From B18-G4 sp032250805 (lineage in GTDB: Bacteria > Bacteroidota > Bacteroidia > Bacteroidales > B18-G4), in contig JAVVEM010000004.1 of assembly GCA_032250805.1 (NCBI GenBank), positions 1 through 64,000 of the forward strand: a DNA stretch of 64,000 nt, given 5' to 3'. The notes under the pieces were generated by a model. It was not told where the DNA came from and ran no database searches. It saw only the letters and a list, made by a program, of their open reading frames with translations. Made by a program: the position numbers and the translations under genes. Every line of letters begins with the position of its first letter. Within the stretch, counting starts at the first letter, position 1. Shown here in pieces: positions 1-6,896 of the stretch.

Positions 1-103
1 ATCATGAGCCGAAGGCGAATAACAACAAAAATCCGGCGAGCCAAACTTGTTTGAGGGAGCTTGGGGAAGGGCATAAAATTCTGAATTGTCAATTTTTCAT
101 TCT

Positions 104-1924
104 CTATTTTATCAGGCTCATTTTCCTTGTTTGTGAAATATTACCGCTACGCAACTGGTAAAAGTAAATTCCGGCGGGTTCATCTGAAGCATCCCAGCCA
201 AGTGTGAATGATCCCTTGTCGTAATCCCTGTTGGTGAGCGTTTCCACAATCCTGCCAAGGTGATCGTACACCACGATACGAATATGTGAAGGCTCGTTTA
301 CTTCGAAGGGGATCAGCGTATGGCCATTGAGCGGGTTGGGAAAATTCTGTCCCAGTTCGATGCCCGAAGTTGGGGACGCATTTGCAGGTTCATCGATATC
401 TACCAGCTGCCAGGCACATACATTGTCAATAAAGAATTCCTGCCCACCAATCAGTAACTTTTCCACATTGCCCTGGATTACACACTGACCAATGTTGCCT
501 GTCATGTTCACACTGATGCTGTATCCCGGTATGCTTGCCGAGGAGAGCTCTCCGGTATAGACGGTTCCGCCATTGATCGCAATGTTTTCGTGGCCGCCAT
601 AATCGGCAAAATCGAAGGCAACGATCTCAGAAAACATTCCTATCTCAGTAAAGTCGAATACAAGGTTGATGTTGCCCTCGCGCATATCCTGCCCTGTTCC
701 AATTCCCGATCCGGTAGTAACTTCGGCAAAGCCAAAAGTGCTGCCACCGCCGACGTAATAAAATTCATCAACCATCACAGGAATGTTGTTCTGTGTAAAT
801 ATTACATCTCCCGGACTATTTATTCCCGATCCATACATACTCCCAAGGCCAAGGGTCTCAAAGTCGATACAGCTGGTCATAAAACCCACCTGATTCGGGC
901 AGATGTTATCAATAGCAAACTCCTGTCCGCCAACAATAAGTTCCGTAATGCTACTGCTGTGGCCAATCAGTTCGGCCCTCTGGTAATCGCCCATATTTGT
1001 GATCATTAGCGAAAAACCCGGTGGCATCGTTGCTGTCGAAAGTTCACCAACATAAACAGGATAACCATTCACAGAAATATTTTCCACTCCGCCCTGGTCT
1101 TCAAATTCAAAGCTCACCCAGTTTGGTAAAGCTCCCAATTCACTGAAATCAAATCCGAGGTTGATGTTGCTTGTCCACATGGCCTGACCGCTGTTCATGG
1201 CTGCCCAGTCTATGACCGAGGCATTTCCAAAGGTACCTCCTCCCCCGGGCCATTCAAAGTATTCAACGCTGACCGGAATTTCATTCTCGACAAAAATCAC
1301 ATCACCCTGGGCATTAATTCCATTACCAAAGGAGGCGCCAGGTGGCAGCACTTCAAAATCGACGCAATAAGAAGGATCGGTAATATAGCTGGCACAAACA
1401 TTATCGATGGCAAACTCCTGGCCACCGATCAGCAATGAATTTATCGATCCCGAAAGGGTAGCCCTCCAATGCACACCCATATCAACAAATGTGATGGAAA
1501 TTCCGGAAGGCATGGGTGCACTCATGAGTTCGCCCGCATAGATGGGCATTCCATTCACAGAAATGTTTTCTTCGCCGCCCGAATCGGTAAAATCGAAAGT
1601 TACCCTGTTGGGAAGAAATCCGACATTGAAAAAGTTAAATTCCAGGTTCACATTGCTGGTCCACATGGCCTGAGGCGATCCGAAATTCGACATCCCGTCG
1701 ATAACCGTAGCAGTTCCAAATGTTCCGCCTCCCGAACTCCATTCAAAGTATTCGACAGATACCGGTATTTCATTTTCGGTAAAAATTATTTCTCCCTGGC
1801 TGTTTATGCCATTTCCGAATTGAGCACCCGGGGCGAGAGACTCGAAATCGACACAATTCTGCGAAAAAAGACTGAAAGGCATTGCAAGGCAGACCAAAAT
1901 CATAAGGTAGTTTTGCTTTTTCAT
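104..1924 (-). CDS. Secreted triple-repeat protein with T9SS sorting domain
   Basis: A 606-residue protein of unknown function, probably exported to the cell surface. It begins with a Sec signal peptide (about residues 1-22, ending FSQ). Three homologous repeats of about 155 residues follow (24-178, 187-342, 352-503). Each opens with a CxDFE motif, contains GIN..G..IF..N.IPV and a GG.TFG glycine patch, and ends in IGGQEF.IDN.C. Each repeat therefore carries a Cys at both ends, compatible with a disulfide-closed beta domain. Residues 520-606 (QNFPNP..., then GIYFYQL and a basic Lys-ending tail) match the type A T9SS C-terminal sorting domain. It stands alone, with rpsT divergent upstream. Repeat 3 is the most diverged. 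I cannot name the repeat family; the export route is confident, the function is not. Confidence 0.85.
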   Translation of the reverse strand: MKKQNYLMILVCLAMPFSLFSQNCVDFESLAPGAQFGNGINSQGEIIFTENEIPVSVEYFEWSSGGGTFGTATVIDGMSNFGSPQAMWTSNVNLEFNFFNVGFLPNRVTFDFTDSGGEENISVNGMPIYAGELMSAPMPSGISITFVDMGVHWRATLSGSINSLLIGGQEFAIDNVCASYITDPSYCVDFEVLPPGASFGNGINAQGDVIFVENEIPVSVEYFEWPGGGGTFGNASVIDWAAMNSGQAMWTSNINLGFDFSELGALPNWVSFEFEDQGGVENISVNGYPVYVGELSTATMPPGFSLMITNMGDYQRAELIGHSSSITELIVGGQEFAIDNICPNQVGFMTSCIDFETLGLGSMYGSGINSPGDVIFTQNNIPVMVDEFYYVGGGSTFGFAEVTTGSGIGTGQDMREGNINLVFDFTEIGMFSEIVAFDFADYGGHENIAINGGTVYTGELSSASIPGYSISVNMTGNIGQCVIQGNVEKLLIGGQEFFIDNVCAWQLVDIDEPANASPTSGIELGQNFPNPLNGHTLIPFEVNEPSHIRIVVYDHLGRIVETLTNRDYDKGSFTLGWDASDEPAGIYFYQLRSGNISQTRKMSLIK

Positions 1925-2113
1925 AAAAATTGGTTTTGAGGTGAATACTGGTCATATTCGATTTGGGACAGATAAATATACAACAGAAATACATGAATTC
2001 AAAATATCTGAGCTTTTTTGTGTTATCATATCGCCGGTCCAATCCGTTGCATGATGGTGGCATGCCTTATCCGGCAAAGCCTTCCGGCTGAAATATTTTA
2101 TGAAAGAAAATTT

Positions 2114-2142
2114 TTTGATTTTAAGAAATATATTTATCTTTG
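2114..2142 (+). promoter_or_regulatory. Promoter of rpsT (TTTG-N17-TATCTTTG)
   Basis: TTTG at 2114-2117 and TATCTTTG at 2135-2142 fit the Bacteroidota -33/-7 consensus with a 17-base spacer. The -7 element overlaps the upstream extension of the reading frame, which argues that translation starts at 2194 rather than at the first in-frame start at 2140. Confidence 0.75.
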
Positions 2143-2193
2143 CAGCCCCAAATTGATGGGTACAAACATTTTAACAGCATAACAAAAAGGTAT

Positions 2194-2445
2194 ATGGCAA
2201 ATCATAAATCAGCTTTAAAGAGGATCAGGCAAACGGTTAAAAAACGGACACAAAATCGCTATTATGGAAAAACCATGCGAAATGCTGTCAGAAAATTCAG
2301 GGAGATGGACAATAAAAAAGAAGCTGAAGATAAGCTTCCTGAAATCGTTTCACTGATCGACAGGCTGGCCAAAAGGTCTGTTATTCACAAGAATACTGCC
2401 GCCAACCTTAAGTCGAAATTAACAAAGCATGTCAATTCCATGTAA
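2194..2445 (+). CDS. rpsT: 30S ribosomal protein S20
   Basis: S20 binds 16S rRNA early in assembly of the small subunit. The 83-residue product starts MANHKSALKRIRQT and is rich in Lys and Arg with a helical hairpin composition, as is usual for the family (about 85 residues). The frame is open 18 codons further upstream, but that stretch overlaps the -7 promoter element, so the ATG at 2194 is chosen. It is a single-gene unit, with its own promoter upstream and a strong intrinsic terminator just after the stop. Identification is secure. Confidence 0.97.
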   Translation: MANHKSALKRIRQTVKKRTQNRYYGKTMRNAVRKFREMDNKKEAEDKLPEIVSLIDRLAKRSVIHKNTAANLKSKLTKHVNSM

Positions 2446-2467
2446 TTGATTAATTATATTTTCTTGA

Positions 2468-2505
2468 AAAGTCCTGCCTGTAAAAGGTGGGACTTTTTTT
2501 GTTTT
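2468..2505 (+). terminator. Intrinsic terminator after rpsT
   Basis: AAAGTCCTGCCT pairs with AGGTGGGACTTT (12 pairs including two G-U) across a 5-base loop, and a T-run follows directly. Confidence 0.9.
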
Positions 2506-2530
2506 TGGGTACTAATAGTCAGGAGGCATT

Positions 2531-3229
2531 ATGACTGACTATCACAAAAACATCCCTATCAGGTTTTGGGCAGAGGATGATCGCCCGAGAGAAAAACTAC
2601 TTTTAAAAGGCAAACGGGCACTCAGCAATGCAGAGCTCATCGCGATCCTGCTGGCAACAGGAGGCAAAGAATTTACGGCCCTCGACCTTTCAAAGAACAT
2701 CCTGGAAGGATCGGGCGGCAAGCTAAGGGCCCTGTCGAGGCTGACCGTGGCCGACCTTACCCGCATCAAGGGCATCGGAAAAGTAAAGGCCATAACACTT
2801 ATTGCTGCACTTGAGCTGGCCAACCGCTCAGGCATTGAAGAGGGGTCGAGCAAGAAAAAGGTAAGCTCCAGCCGCGATGTGTATGCCTATTTCAGGCCGG
2901 TACTGCACGACTCAAGTTATGAGGAATTCTGGATCCTGCTGCTCAATCGTGGCAATAAGATACTGAGCAGTATCTGCATCAGCCAGGGTGGGCTGTCGGG
3001 TACCGTTGCCGACCCCAAGAAGATATTCAAGATGGCGCTTGAGCAATATGCCTCCAGCATAGTGCTGTGCCACAACCACCCTTCAGGCAATATCAGTCCC
3101 AGCGAATCAGATATCCGCCTCACCCAGAAACTTAAAAAAGCCGGAACCTTCCTCGATCTGCCCGTGATCGACCATATCATCCTTGGCGAAGACAATTATT
3201 TCAGTTTTGCCGATGAAGGACTTTTGTGA
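2531..3229 (+). CDS. radC: RadC family JAMM/MPN protein
   Basis: A 232-residue RadC-like protein. The N-terminal half carries a helix-hairpin-helix-like segment (around residues 76-92, IKGIGKVKA). The C-terminal half is the JAMM metalloprotease-like fold with the zinc motif H181-x-H183-P-S-G and D194 in SESD. The family is historically linked to DNA repair in Escherichia coli, but that role has been questioned and its biochemical activity is unsettled. An AGGAGG sequence lies just upstream (about 2521-2526), a stronger ribosome-binding site than most Bacteroidota genes have. The gene follows the rpsT terminator and precedes the repeat-flanked four-helix-bundle gene. Family assignment is confident; function is open. 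Confidence 0.93.
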   Translation: MTDYHKNIPIRFWAEDDRPREKLLLKGKRALSNAELIAILLATGGKEFTALDLSKNILEGSGGKLRALSRLTVADLTRIKGIGKVKAITLIAALELANRSGIEEGSSKKKVSSSRDVYAYFRPVLHDSSYEEFWILLLNRGNKILSSICISQGGLSGTVADPKKIFKMALEQYASSIVLCHNHPSGNISPSESDIRLTQKLKKAGTFLDLPVIDHIILGEDNYFSFADEGLL

Positions 3230-3248
3230 TAGGGAAAAGTGAACTAAA

Positions 3249-3279
3249 GTGATCTAAAGTGACTAAAGTGAGCTAGAGT
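3249..3279 (+). repeat. Left arm of inverted repeat around the four-helix-bundle gene
   Basis: Four tandem copies of a 9-10 base unit close to GTGANCTAAA run from about 3239 to 3279. The last 31 bases are the reverse complement of 3689-3719 with one mismatch; 21 bases (3259-3279) match exactly. Confidence 0.9.
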
Positions 3280-3297
3280 AACGATATAAATCTTTCT

Positions 3298-3657
3298 ATG
3301 ACAAATAAAGAATTTGCTGCCAGCCTTGAAAAAAGAACTCAAGTCTTCACCATTTTGATTCTTCACATTTCAAAAGATTTACCGGACACCGTTGAAGGAA
3401 GGGCGATAAGGCATCAGCTATCCAAATCAGGATCCAGTATTGGGGCCAATTATCGGGAAGCCAACAGATCAAGGAGCAAAGCAGATTTCATTAATAAAAT
3501 CAGAATATGTGAAAGCGAAGCAAGCGAAACGGTTTATTGGCTAAATATTATTTCTTCAATGAACTGGGGTAAGCCAACACTTATCGGTGCAGGCCTAAAT
3601 GAAGCCAGTGAAATTCTTGCCCTGTTTACAGCCATTAGCAAGAAACTTAAACTTTAG
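3298..3657 (+). CDS. Four-helix-bundle protein (S23/IVP-like)
   Basis: A 119-residue all-helical protein of the family found in 23S rRNA intervening sequences and related to the Avd accessory protein of diversity-generating retroelements. Visible family signatures are RQ/RHQLSKSG.SIGANYREA (around residues 41-57), the basic RSRSKADF segment and ESEASETVYWL. Such proteins form a positively charged barrel-like pentamer in solved relatives; their cellular role is unclear. Here the gene is not inside an rRNA gene and no reverse transcriptase is nearby. It sits between radC and wecB, bracketed closely by inverted arrays of GTGANCTAAA repeats, so the whole transcript could fold into a long hairpin. 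Family is confident, function unknown. Confidence 0.88.
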   Translation: MTNKEFAASLEKRTQVFTILILHISKDLPDTVEGRAIRHQLSKSGSSIGANYREANRSRSKADFINKIRICESEASETVYWLNIISSMNWGKPTLIGAGLNEASEILALFTAISKKLKL

Positions 3658-3688
3658 TTTTAACTTGAATTTCCGCCAACTTTAGTTC

Positions 3689-3719
3689 ACTCTAGCTCAC
3701 TTTAGTCACTTTAGCTCAC
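3689..3719 (-). repeat. Right arm of inverted repeat around the four-helix-bundle gene
   Basis: Repeat units in the opposite orientation (TTTAGNTCAC) occupy about 3681-3720. The stretch 3689-3719 is complementary to 3249-3279 with one mismatch, enclosing the gene in a roughly 470-base inverted-repeat unit. Confidence 0.9.
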
Positions 3720-3736
3720 TCTGTATGATTAAAATA

Positions 3737-3764
3737 TTTGATTATCTAAAATATCCTATATTTG
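3737..3764 (+). promoter_or_regulatory. Promoter of wecB (TTTG-N16-TATATTTG)
   Basis: TTTG at 3737-3740 and TATATTTG at 3757-3764 match the Bacteroidota consensus. The element lies just outside the right repeat arm and overlaps the possible start at 3762, favouring translation from 3783. Confidence 0.72.
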
Positions 3765-3782
3765 ATCTTTAAAACAAACGCT

Positions 3783-4928
3783 ATGCTAAAACTCCTCACC
3801 ATCATCGGTGCCCGGCCGCAAATTATTAAGGCTGCTGCGCTTTCGAGAGCGATCGGGAAGCATTATGCTGATGCCATCGAAGAGGTGATCCTGCATACGG
3901 GTCAGCATTACGACGAGAATATGTCGCAGGTATTTTTTGATGAGATGAGCATTCCGGCGGCCAATCATAACCTGAATACAGGTTCGGCATCGCATGGAAA
4001 GCAAACTGCCGCCATGATCGAAGGTATTGAGGGGGTAATTGAAAAAGAAAATCCGGATTGGCTCGTCCTTTATGGCGACACCAATTCGACACTTGCAGGG
4101 GCATTGGCTGCTGTGAAGCTGGGCGTGCCTGTGGCCCACATCGAAGCCGGCCTGCGTTCCTTCAACAAGTCGATGCCGGAAGAGATCAACCGCATCACCT
4201 GCGACCACTGTTCAACCTTGCTGTTCAGCCCGACCCTGGCCGGCCTTGAGAACCTCCGCAGGGAAGGTTTTGCGATCGACACATCCCCGCCCTACGATGC
4301 CGATCATCCCGGAGTATTCCATTGTGGCGATGTGATGTACGATAACGCACTATACTTTTCGGACCTGGCAGAAAAAAAATCAGACATTCTCAAATCCCTT
4401 GATATTGAAAGCGGCAGATTCATTCTGGCTACCATCCACCGCAACAACAATACCGACATCGCCAACCGGCTCAGGTCGATCTTCAGGGCCATTTACCGCC
4501 TTGCTGAAGAAAGTGGAGAAACAATATTGCTGCCTCTGCATCCCCGCACAATGAAAATGCTCCGCACACAGCTGGATGATGAATTGTATTCAAGGATCAT
4601 GGCCTCAAAACGACTAAAGATTGTCGCCCCGGCATCTTTTTTGGAAATGATGTTGTTCGAAAAACATGCTTCAATGATCCTTACCGACTCCGGAGGGGTG
4701 CAAAAAGAATCCTATTTCTATCATAAACCATGCATTATCCTGCGCTCCGAAACGGAATGGGTTGAGATCGTAGCCCAGGGCAGTGCCATCATCGCTGATG
4801 CAGATGAAGCGAGGATACTTGCTGCATACCGGCACTTTAAAGAACAGCCTCCACACTCCTTTCCTCCCCTTTACGGTAATGGAAGGGCAGCGCAGTTTGT
4901 TCTTGATAAAATAGCAGGGGATGCGTAG
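3783..4928 (+). CDS. wecB: UDP-N-acetylglucosamine 2-epimerase (non-hydrolysing)
   Basis: Converts UDP-GlcNAc to UDP-ManNAc in the cytoplasm, supplying ManNAc or ManNAcA for surface polysaccharide. The 381-residue product starts LLTIIGARPQIIK, the GT-B type nucleotide fold of this family, and contains HTGQHYD, the signature HIEAGLRS followed by PEEINR, LPLHPRT, and the UDP-binding LTDSGGVQKES. Length is typical (about 370-390). It is transcribed alone here; no wecC or other polysaccharide gene adjoins it, and repeat patches lie on both sides, so it may be an isolated insertion relative to its original cluster (inference). The start at 3783 is preferred because the alternative overlaps the promoter. 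Confident assignment. Confidence 0.95.
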   Translation: MLKLLTIIGARPQIIKAAALSRAIGKHYADAIEEVILHTGQHYDENMSQVFFDEMSIPAANHNLNTGSASHGKQTAAMIEGIEGVIEKENPDWLVLYGDTNSTLAGALAAVKLGVPVAHIEAGLRSFNKSMPEEINRITCDHCSTLLFSPTLAGLENLRREGFAIDTSPPYDADHPGVFHCGDVMYDNALYFSDLAEKKSDILKSLDIESGRFILATIHRNNNTDIANRLRSIFRAIYRLAEESGETILLPLHPRTMKMLRTQLDDELYSRIMASKRLKIVAPASFLEMMLFEKHASMILTDSGGVQKESYFYHKPCIILRSETEWVEIVAQGSAIIADADEARILAAYRHFKEQPPHSFPPLYGNGRAAQFVLDKIAGDA

Positions 4929-5159
4929 GCACAGCCCTCTGCATTTTGCTATACAATATGCAGTATATGGTATTGAGTATTGGGTAAACAGAAACAAGGG
5001 ACCCTCCTCCGTCCTTCGGACTCCGGCGGACAGGCAAGGGACAAGGGAATAATGAACATCGAACATGGAATGATGAACAAGGAAGTTTTACAGTTTACAC
5101 TTTACAATGTACATTTTACACTCTACCCAGCATCCAGTACCCAGTAATTTCCCCTTTCG
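4929..5159. repeat. Intergenic mosaic of short repeat words
   Basis: About 230 non-coding bases between wecB and the rpsF promoter. I see a hairpin-bearing GC-rich word (about 4999-5046, with GTCCTTCGGAC), then GAACAT/GAACA repeats (5051-5080), then TTTACA-type repeats (5087-5125), then CCAGNATCC/CCAGTACC repeats (5126-5147). No protein or RNA gene is apparent. Similar word mosaics are familiar from intergenic spacers of environmental Bacteroidota, an impression I could not test here. Confidence 0.6.
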
Positions 5160-5190
5160 TTTGCGAATTAAATAATTTGTCTTACCTTTG
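5160..5190 (+). promoter_or_regulatory. Promoter of rpsF operon (TTTG-N19-TACCTTTG)
   Basis: TTTG at 5160-5163 and TACCTTTG at 5183-5190 are well spaced. A leader of about 50 bases follows before rpsF, with a short palindrome TCCGTTTTTCACGAAACGGA (5194-5213) that could bind a ribosomal protein autoregulator; that role is inference. Confidence 0.8.
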
Positions 5191-5248
5191 CACTCCGTTT
5201 TTCACGAAACGGATATAAAACAATATACATTAACAATAATCTTAAAAC

Positions 5249-5605
5249 ATGAACCAGTACGAAACCGTTTTCATTATGACTCCCGTTTTGTCTGAAGATC
5301 AGATGAAGGAAGCGGTTGATAAGTTCAGGAAACATCTCAATGCGAAAAATGCCGAGATTGTTCTTGACCAGAGCTGGGGTTTGAGGAAACTCGCCTATCC
5401 CATCCAGAACAAATCAACCGGGTTCTATCACCTTTTCGAATACAAAATGGACGGAAAAGAACTTCAGGAATTTGAATTGTTGTATAAAAGGGATGAGCGT
5501 ATCCTGCGTTTCCTCACTGTGAAACTCGACAAGCACGCCATTGCATACAACGAAAAGAAAAGAAAAAAGGCTGCCGAAGAGAAAGCCGTTGAAACAGAAT
5601 CCTGA
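5249..5605 (+). CDS. rpsF: 30S ribosomal protein S6
   Basis: S6 binds 16S rRNA together with S18 on the platform of the small subunit. The 118-residue product begins MNQYETVFIMTPVLS, has the ferredoxin-like S6 core, and keeps LRKLAYPI and the FELLYKRDERILRFL segment typical of the family. The C-terminus is a short basic/acidic tail (KKRKKAAEEKA). It is the first gene of an rpsF-rpsR-rplI operon with a clear promoter at 5160-5190, and is followed by rpsR after 28 bases. Identification is secure. Confidence 0.97.
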   Translation: MNQYETVFIMTPVLSEDQMKEAVDKFRKHLNAKNAEIVLDQSWGLRKLAYPIQNKSTGFYHLFEYKMDGKELQEFELLYKRDERILRFLTVKLDKHAIAYNEKKRKKAAEEKAVETES

Positions 5606-5633
5606 TCATTTATTCATCTAAAAATTCAGAACA

Positions 5634-5903
5634 ATGGCACAAAGTAACAGCGATATTAAATATCTGACCCCTATCGCAGTCGACACCAAAAAGAAAAAGT
5701 ATTGCCGTTTTAAAAAGAGCGGCATCAAATACATTGATTATAAGGATGCTGACTTCCTTTTGAAATTTGTTAATGAACAAGGCAAAATCCTTCCGCGAAG
5801 GATTACCGGCACTTCAACAAAGTACCAGAAGAAAGTGGCCCAGGCCGTGAAACGCGCCCGCCACCTTGCCCTCATGCCTTATGTTGCTGACCTGTTAAAA
5901 TAA
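5634..5903 (+). CDS. rpsR: 30S ribosomal protein S18
   Basis: S18 pairs with S6 on the 30S platform. The 89-residue protein contains YIDYKDADFLLKFVNEQGKI and LPRRITGTSTKYQKKV, then a conserved basic helix ending RARHLALMPY, all diagnostic for S18. Only one cysteine is present (KYCRF), so it is a zinc-free form. It lies in the middle of the rpsF-rpsR-rplI operon, and its stop codon touches the ribosome-binding site of rplI. Identification is secure. Confidence 0.97.
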   Translation: MAQSNSDIKYLTPIAVDTKKKKYCRFKKSGIKYIDYKDADFLLKFVNEQGKILPRRITGTSTKYQKKVAQAVKRARHLALMPYVADLLK

Positions 5904-5908
5904 GGAGG
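5903..5908 (+). promoter_or_regulatory. Strong Shine-Dalgarno for rplI
   Basis: AGGAGG lies 7 bases before the rplI ATG and overlaps the last base of the rpsR stop. Bacteroidota rarely rely on Shine-Dalgarno pairing, so an ideal motif here is unusual and may couple rplI translation to rpsR termination. Confidence 0.7.
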
Positions 5909-5915
5909 ATAGAAA

Positions 5916-6377
5916 ATGGAAGTTATTCTTAAACAAGACATCCCAAGCCTGGGATACAAAAATGACCTCATTACCGTAAAGGACGGTTATGCCAGGAATT
6001 ATCTTATTCCCAAGGGCCTGGCCATCTTCGCGAATGAAACCAACAAAAAGGTTCTTAATGAAGTGAAAAGGCAAAAAGCACACAAGGAAGAAAAAGTCCT
6101 GAACGAAGCACAAAAAATGGCTAAGGCACTGGAATCGCTCAACATAAAGATCGCTGCCAAAGCAGGTACTTCAGGAAAGATATTCGGGTCGGTTAATGAC
6201 GTACAGATCGCCAATGCGATCAAAGATCAACACAGCATCGAAATCGACAGGAAAAATATCCATGTTGATGGTGAATCGATCAAAGAACTTGGCGACTATA
6301 TTGCCAAAATCATTCTTCACAAAGAAGTTACAGTTGATTTAAAATTTCAGGTCTTTGCAGAAGAAAGCAAGATCTGA
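5916..6377 (+). CDS. rplI: 50S ribosomal protein L9
   Basis: L9 is a two-domain protein at the base of the L1 stalk that affects translational fidelity. The 153-residue product has the N-terminal RNA-binding domain (VILKQDIPSLGYKNDL, DGYARNYLIPKGLA), a long helix rich in Lys and Glu, and a C-terminal domain with SGKIFGSVNDVQIANAI. It closes the rpsF-rpsR-rplI operon, with a strong ribosome-binding site directly overlapping the rpsR stop. A hairpin-plus-T terminator follows. Identification is secure. Confidence 0.97.
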   Translation: MEVILKQDIPSLGYKNDLITVKDGYARNYLIPKGLAIFANETNKKVLNEVKRQKAHKEEKVLNEAQKMAKALESLNIKIAAKAGTSGKIFGSVNDVQIANAIKDQHSIEIDRKNIHVDGESIKELGDYIAKIILHKEVTVDLKFQVFAEESKI

Positions 6378-6404
6378 TCCTGATCAGCAATACAATATTA
6401 TTAA

Positions 6405-6438
6405 GCCATTGCGGGTGCACCCTGCGATGGTTTTTTTT
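6405..6438 (+). terminator. Intrinsic terminator of rpsF-rpsR-rplI operon
   Basis: CCATTGCGGG and CCTGCGATGG form a stem with one G-U pair and one bulged base, followed by eight T residues. It lies just ahead of the convergent GtrA-like gene. Confidence 0.85.
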
Positions 6439-6447
6439 ACAGGCAGT

Positions 6448-6849
6448 TTATCCCTGGTTGAAAGTAATAAAGAAATTTGCCAGAAAATTCCAGAGGGTAA
6501 CCACGCATATGGCAAAGAATTTGGCCACATAGAAATTGATCCTGAAGCGCGACACAATAAGCCAGAGGATAAGGTTATTGAGACCCAATCCGATGAAGGA
6601 GATGATGAGGAACTCGCTATACTCAAGAACAATATCAGGATTTTCGCTCTCGAAAGTCCAGATCCTGTTCAGAACATAATTGGAGCTGGCGGCAATCGTA
6701 AACCCTATAGAGTTTGAAACATACTTCTGTACCTTAAAAATTTCCTTGAACAGATAGGTAAAGGCATAATCGACAAACAAACCGGTAAGGCCGACAGCAG
6801 CAAACTTTAAAAATTTAAGGATAAAGCCAGGGGATAGAAAATCAAACAT
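6448..6849 (-). CDS. GtrA-like small membrane protein
   Basis: A 133-residue integral membrane protein of the GtrA family, whose members are thought to move lipid-linked sugars (bactoprenol-linked glucose in the phage-type prototype) across the inner membrane. Four hydrophobic segments are visible, with the family-typical N-terminal LKFAAVGLTGLFVDYAF and the central SNYVLNRIWTF motif (around residues 56-66). There is no neighbouring gtrB-type glycosyltransferase; the next gene on this strand, the M28 peptidase, reads into it with a gap of about 50 bases. It converges on rplI. The family is confident, the substrate unknown. Confidence 0.87.
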   Translation of the reverse strand: MFDFLSPGFILKFLKFAAVGLTGLFVDYAFTYLFKEIFKVQKYVSNSIGFTIAASSNYVLNRIWTFESENPDIVLEYSEFLIISFIGLGLNNLILWLIVSRFRINFYVAKFFAICVVTLWNFLANFFITFNQG

Positions 6850-6896
6850 GCCTTTTAAATAAAGCGCAAAGATATGAAATCAACGCAGGATCAAAA

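Noticed and set aside
1..103. Possible gene fragment at the left edge
   Set aside because: Only about 100 bases beyond the stop of the first gene; no frame, tRNA or hairpin of note.
3298..3657. Diversity-generating retroelement suggested by the Avd-like protein
   Set aside because: No reverse transcriptase, template repeat or variable repeat is present in the neighbourhood.
6355..6717. Open frame on the plus strand after rplI
   Set aside because: It lies antisense to the GtrA-like gene and spans the rplI terminator; no domain is recognisable.
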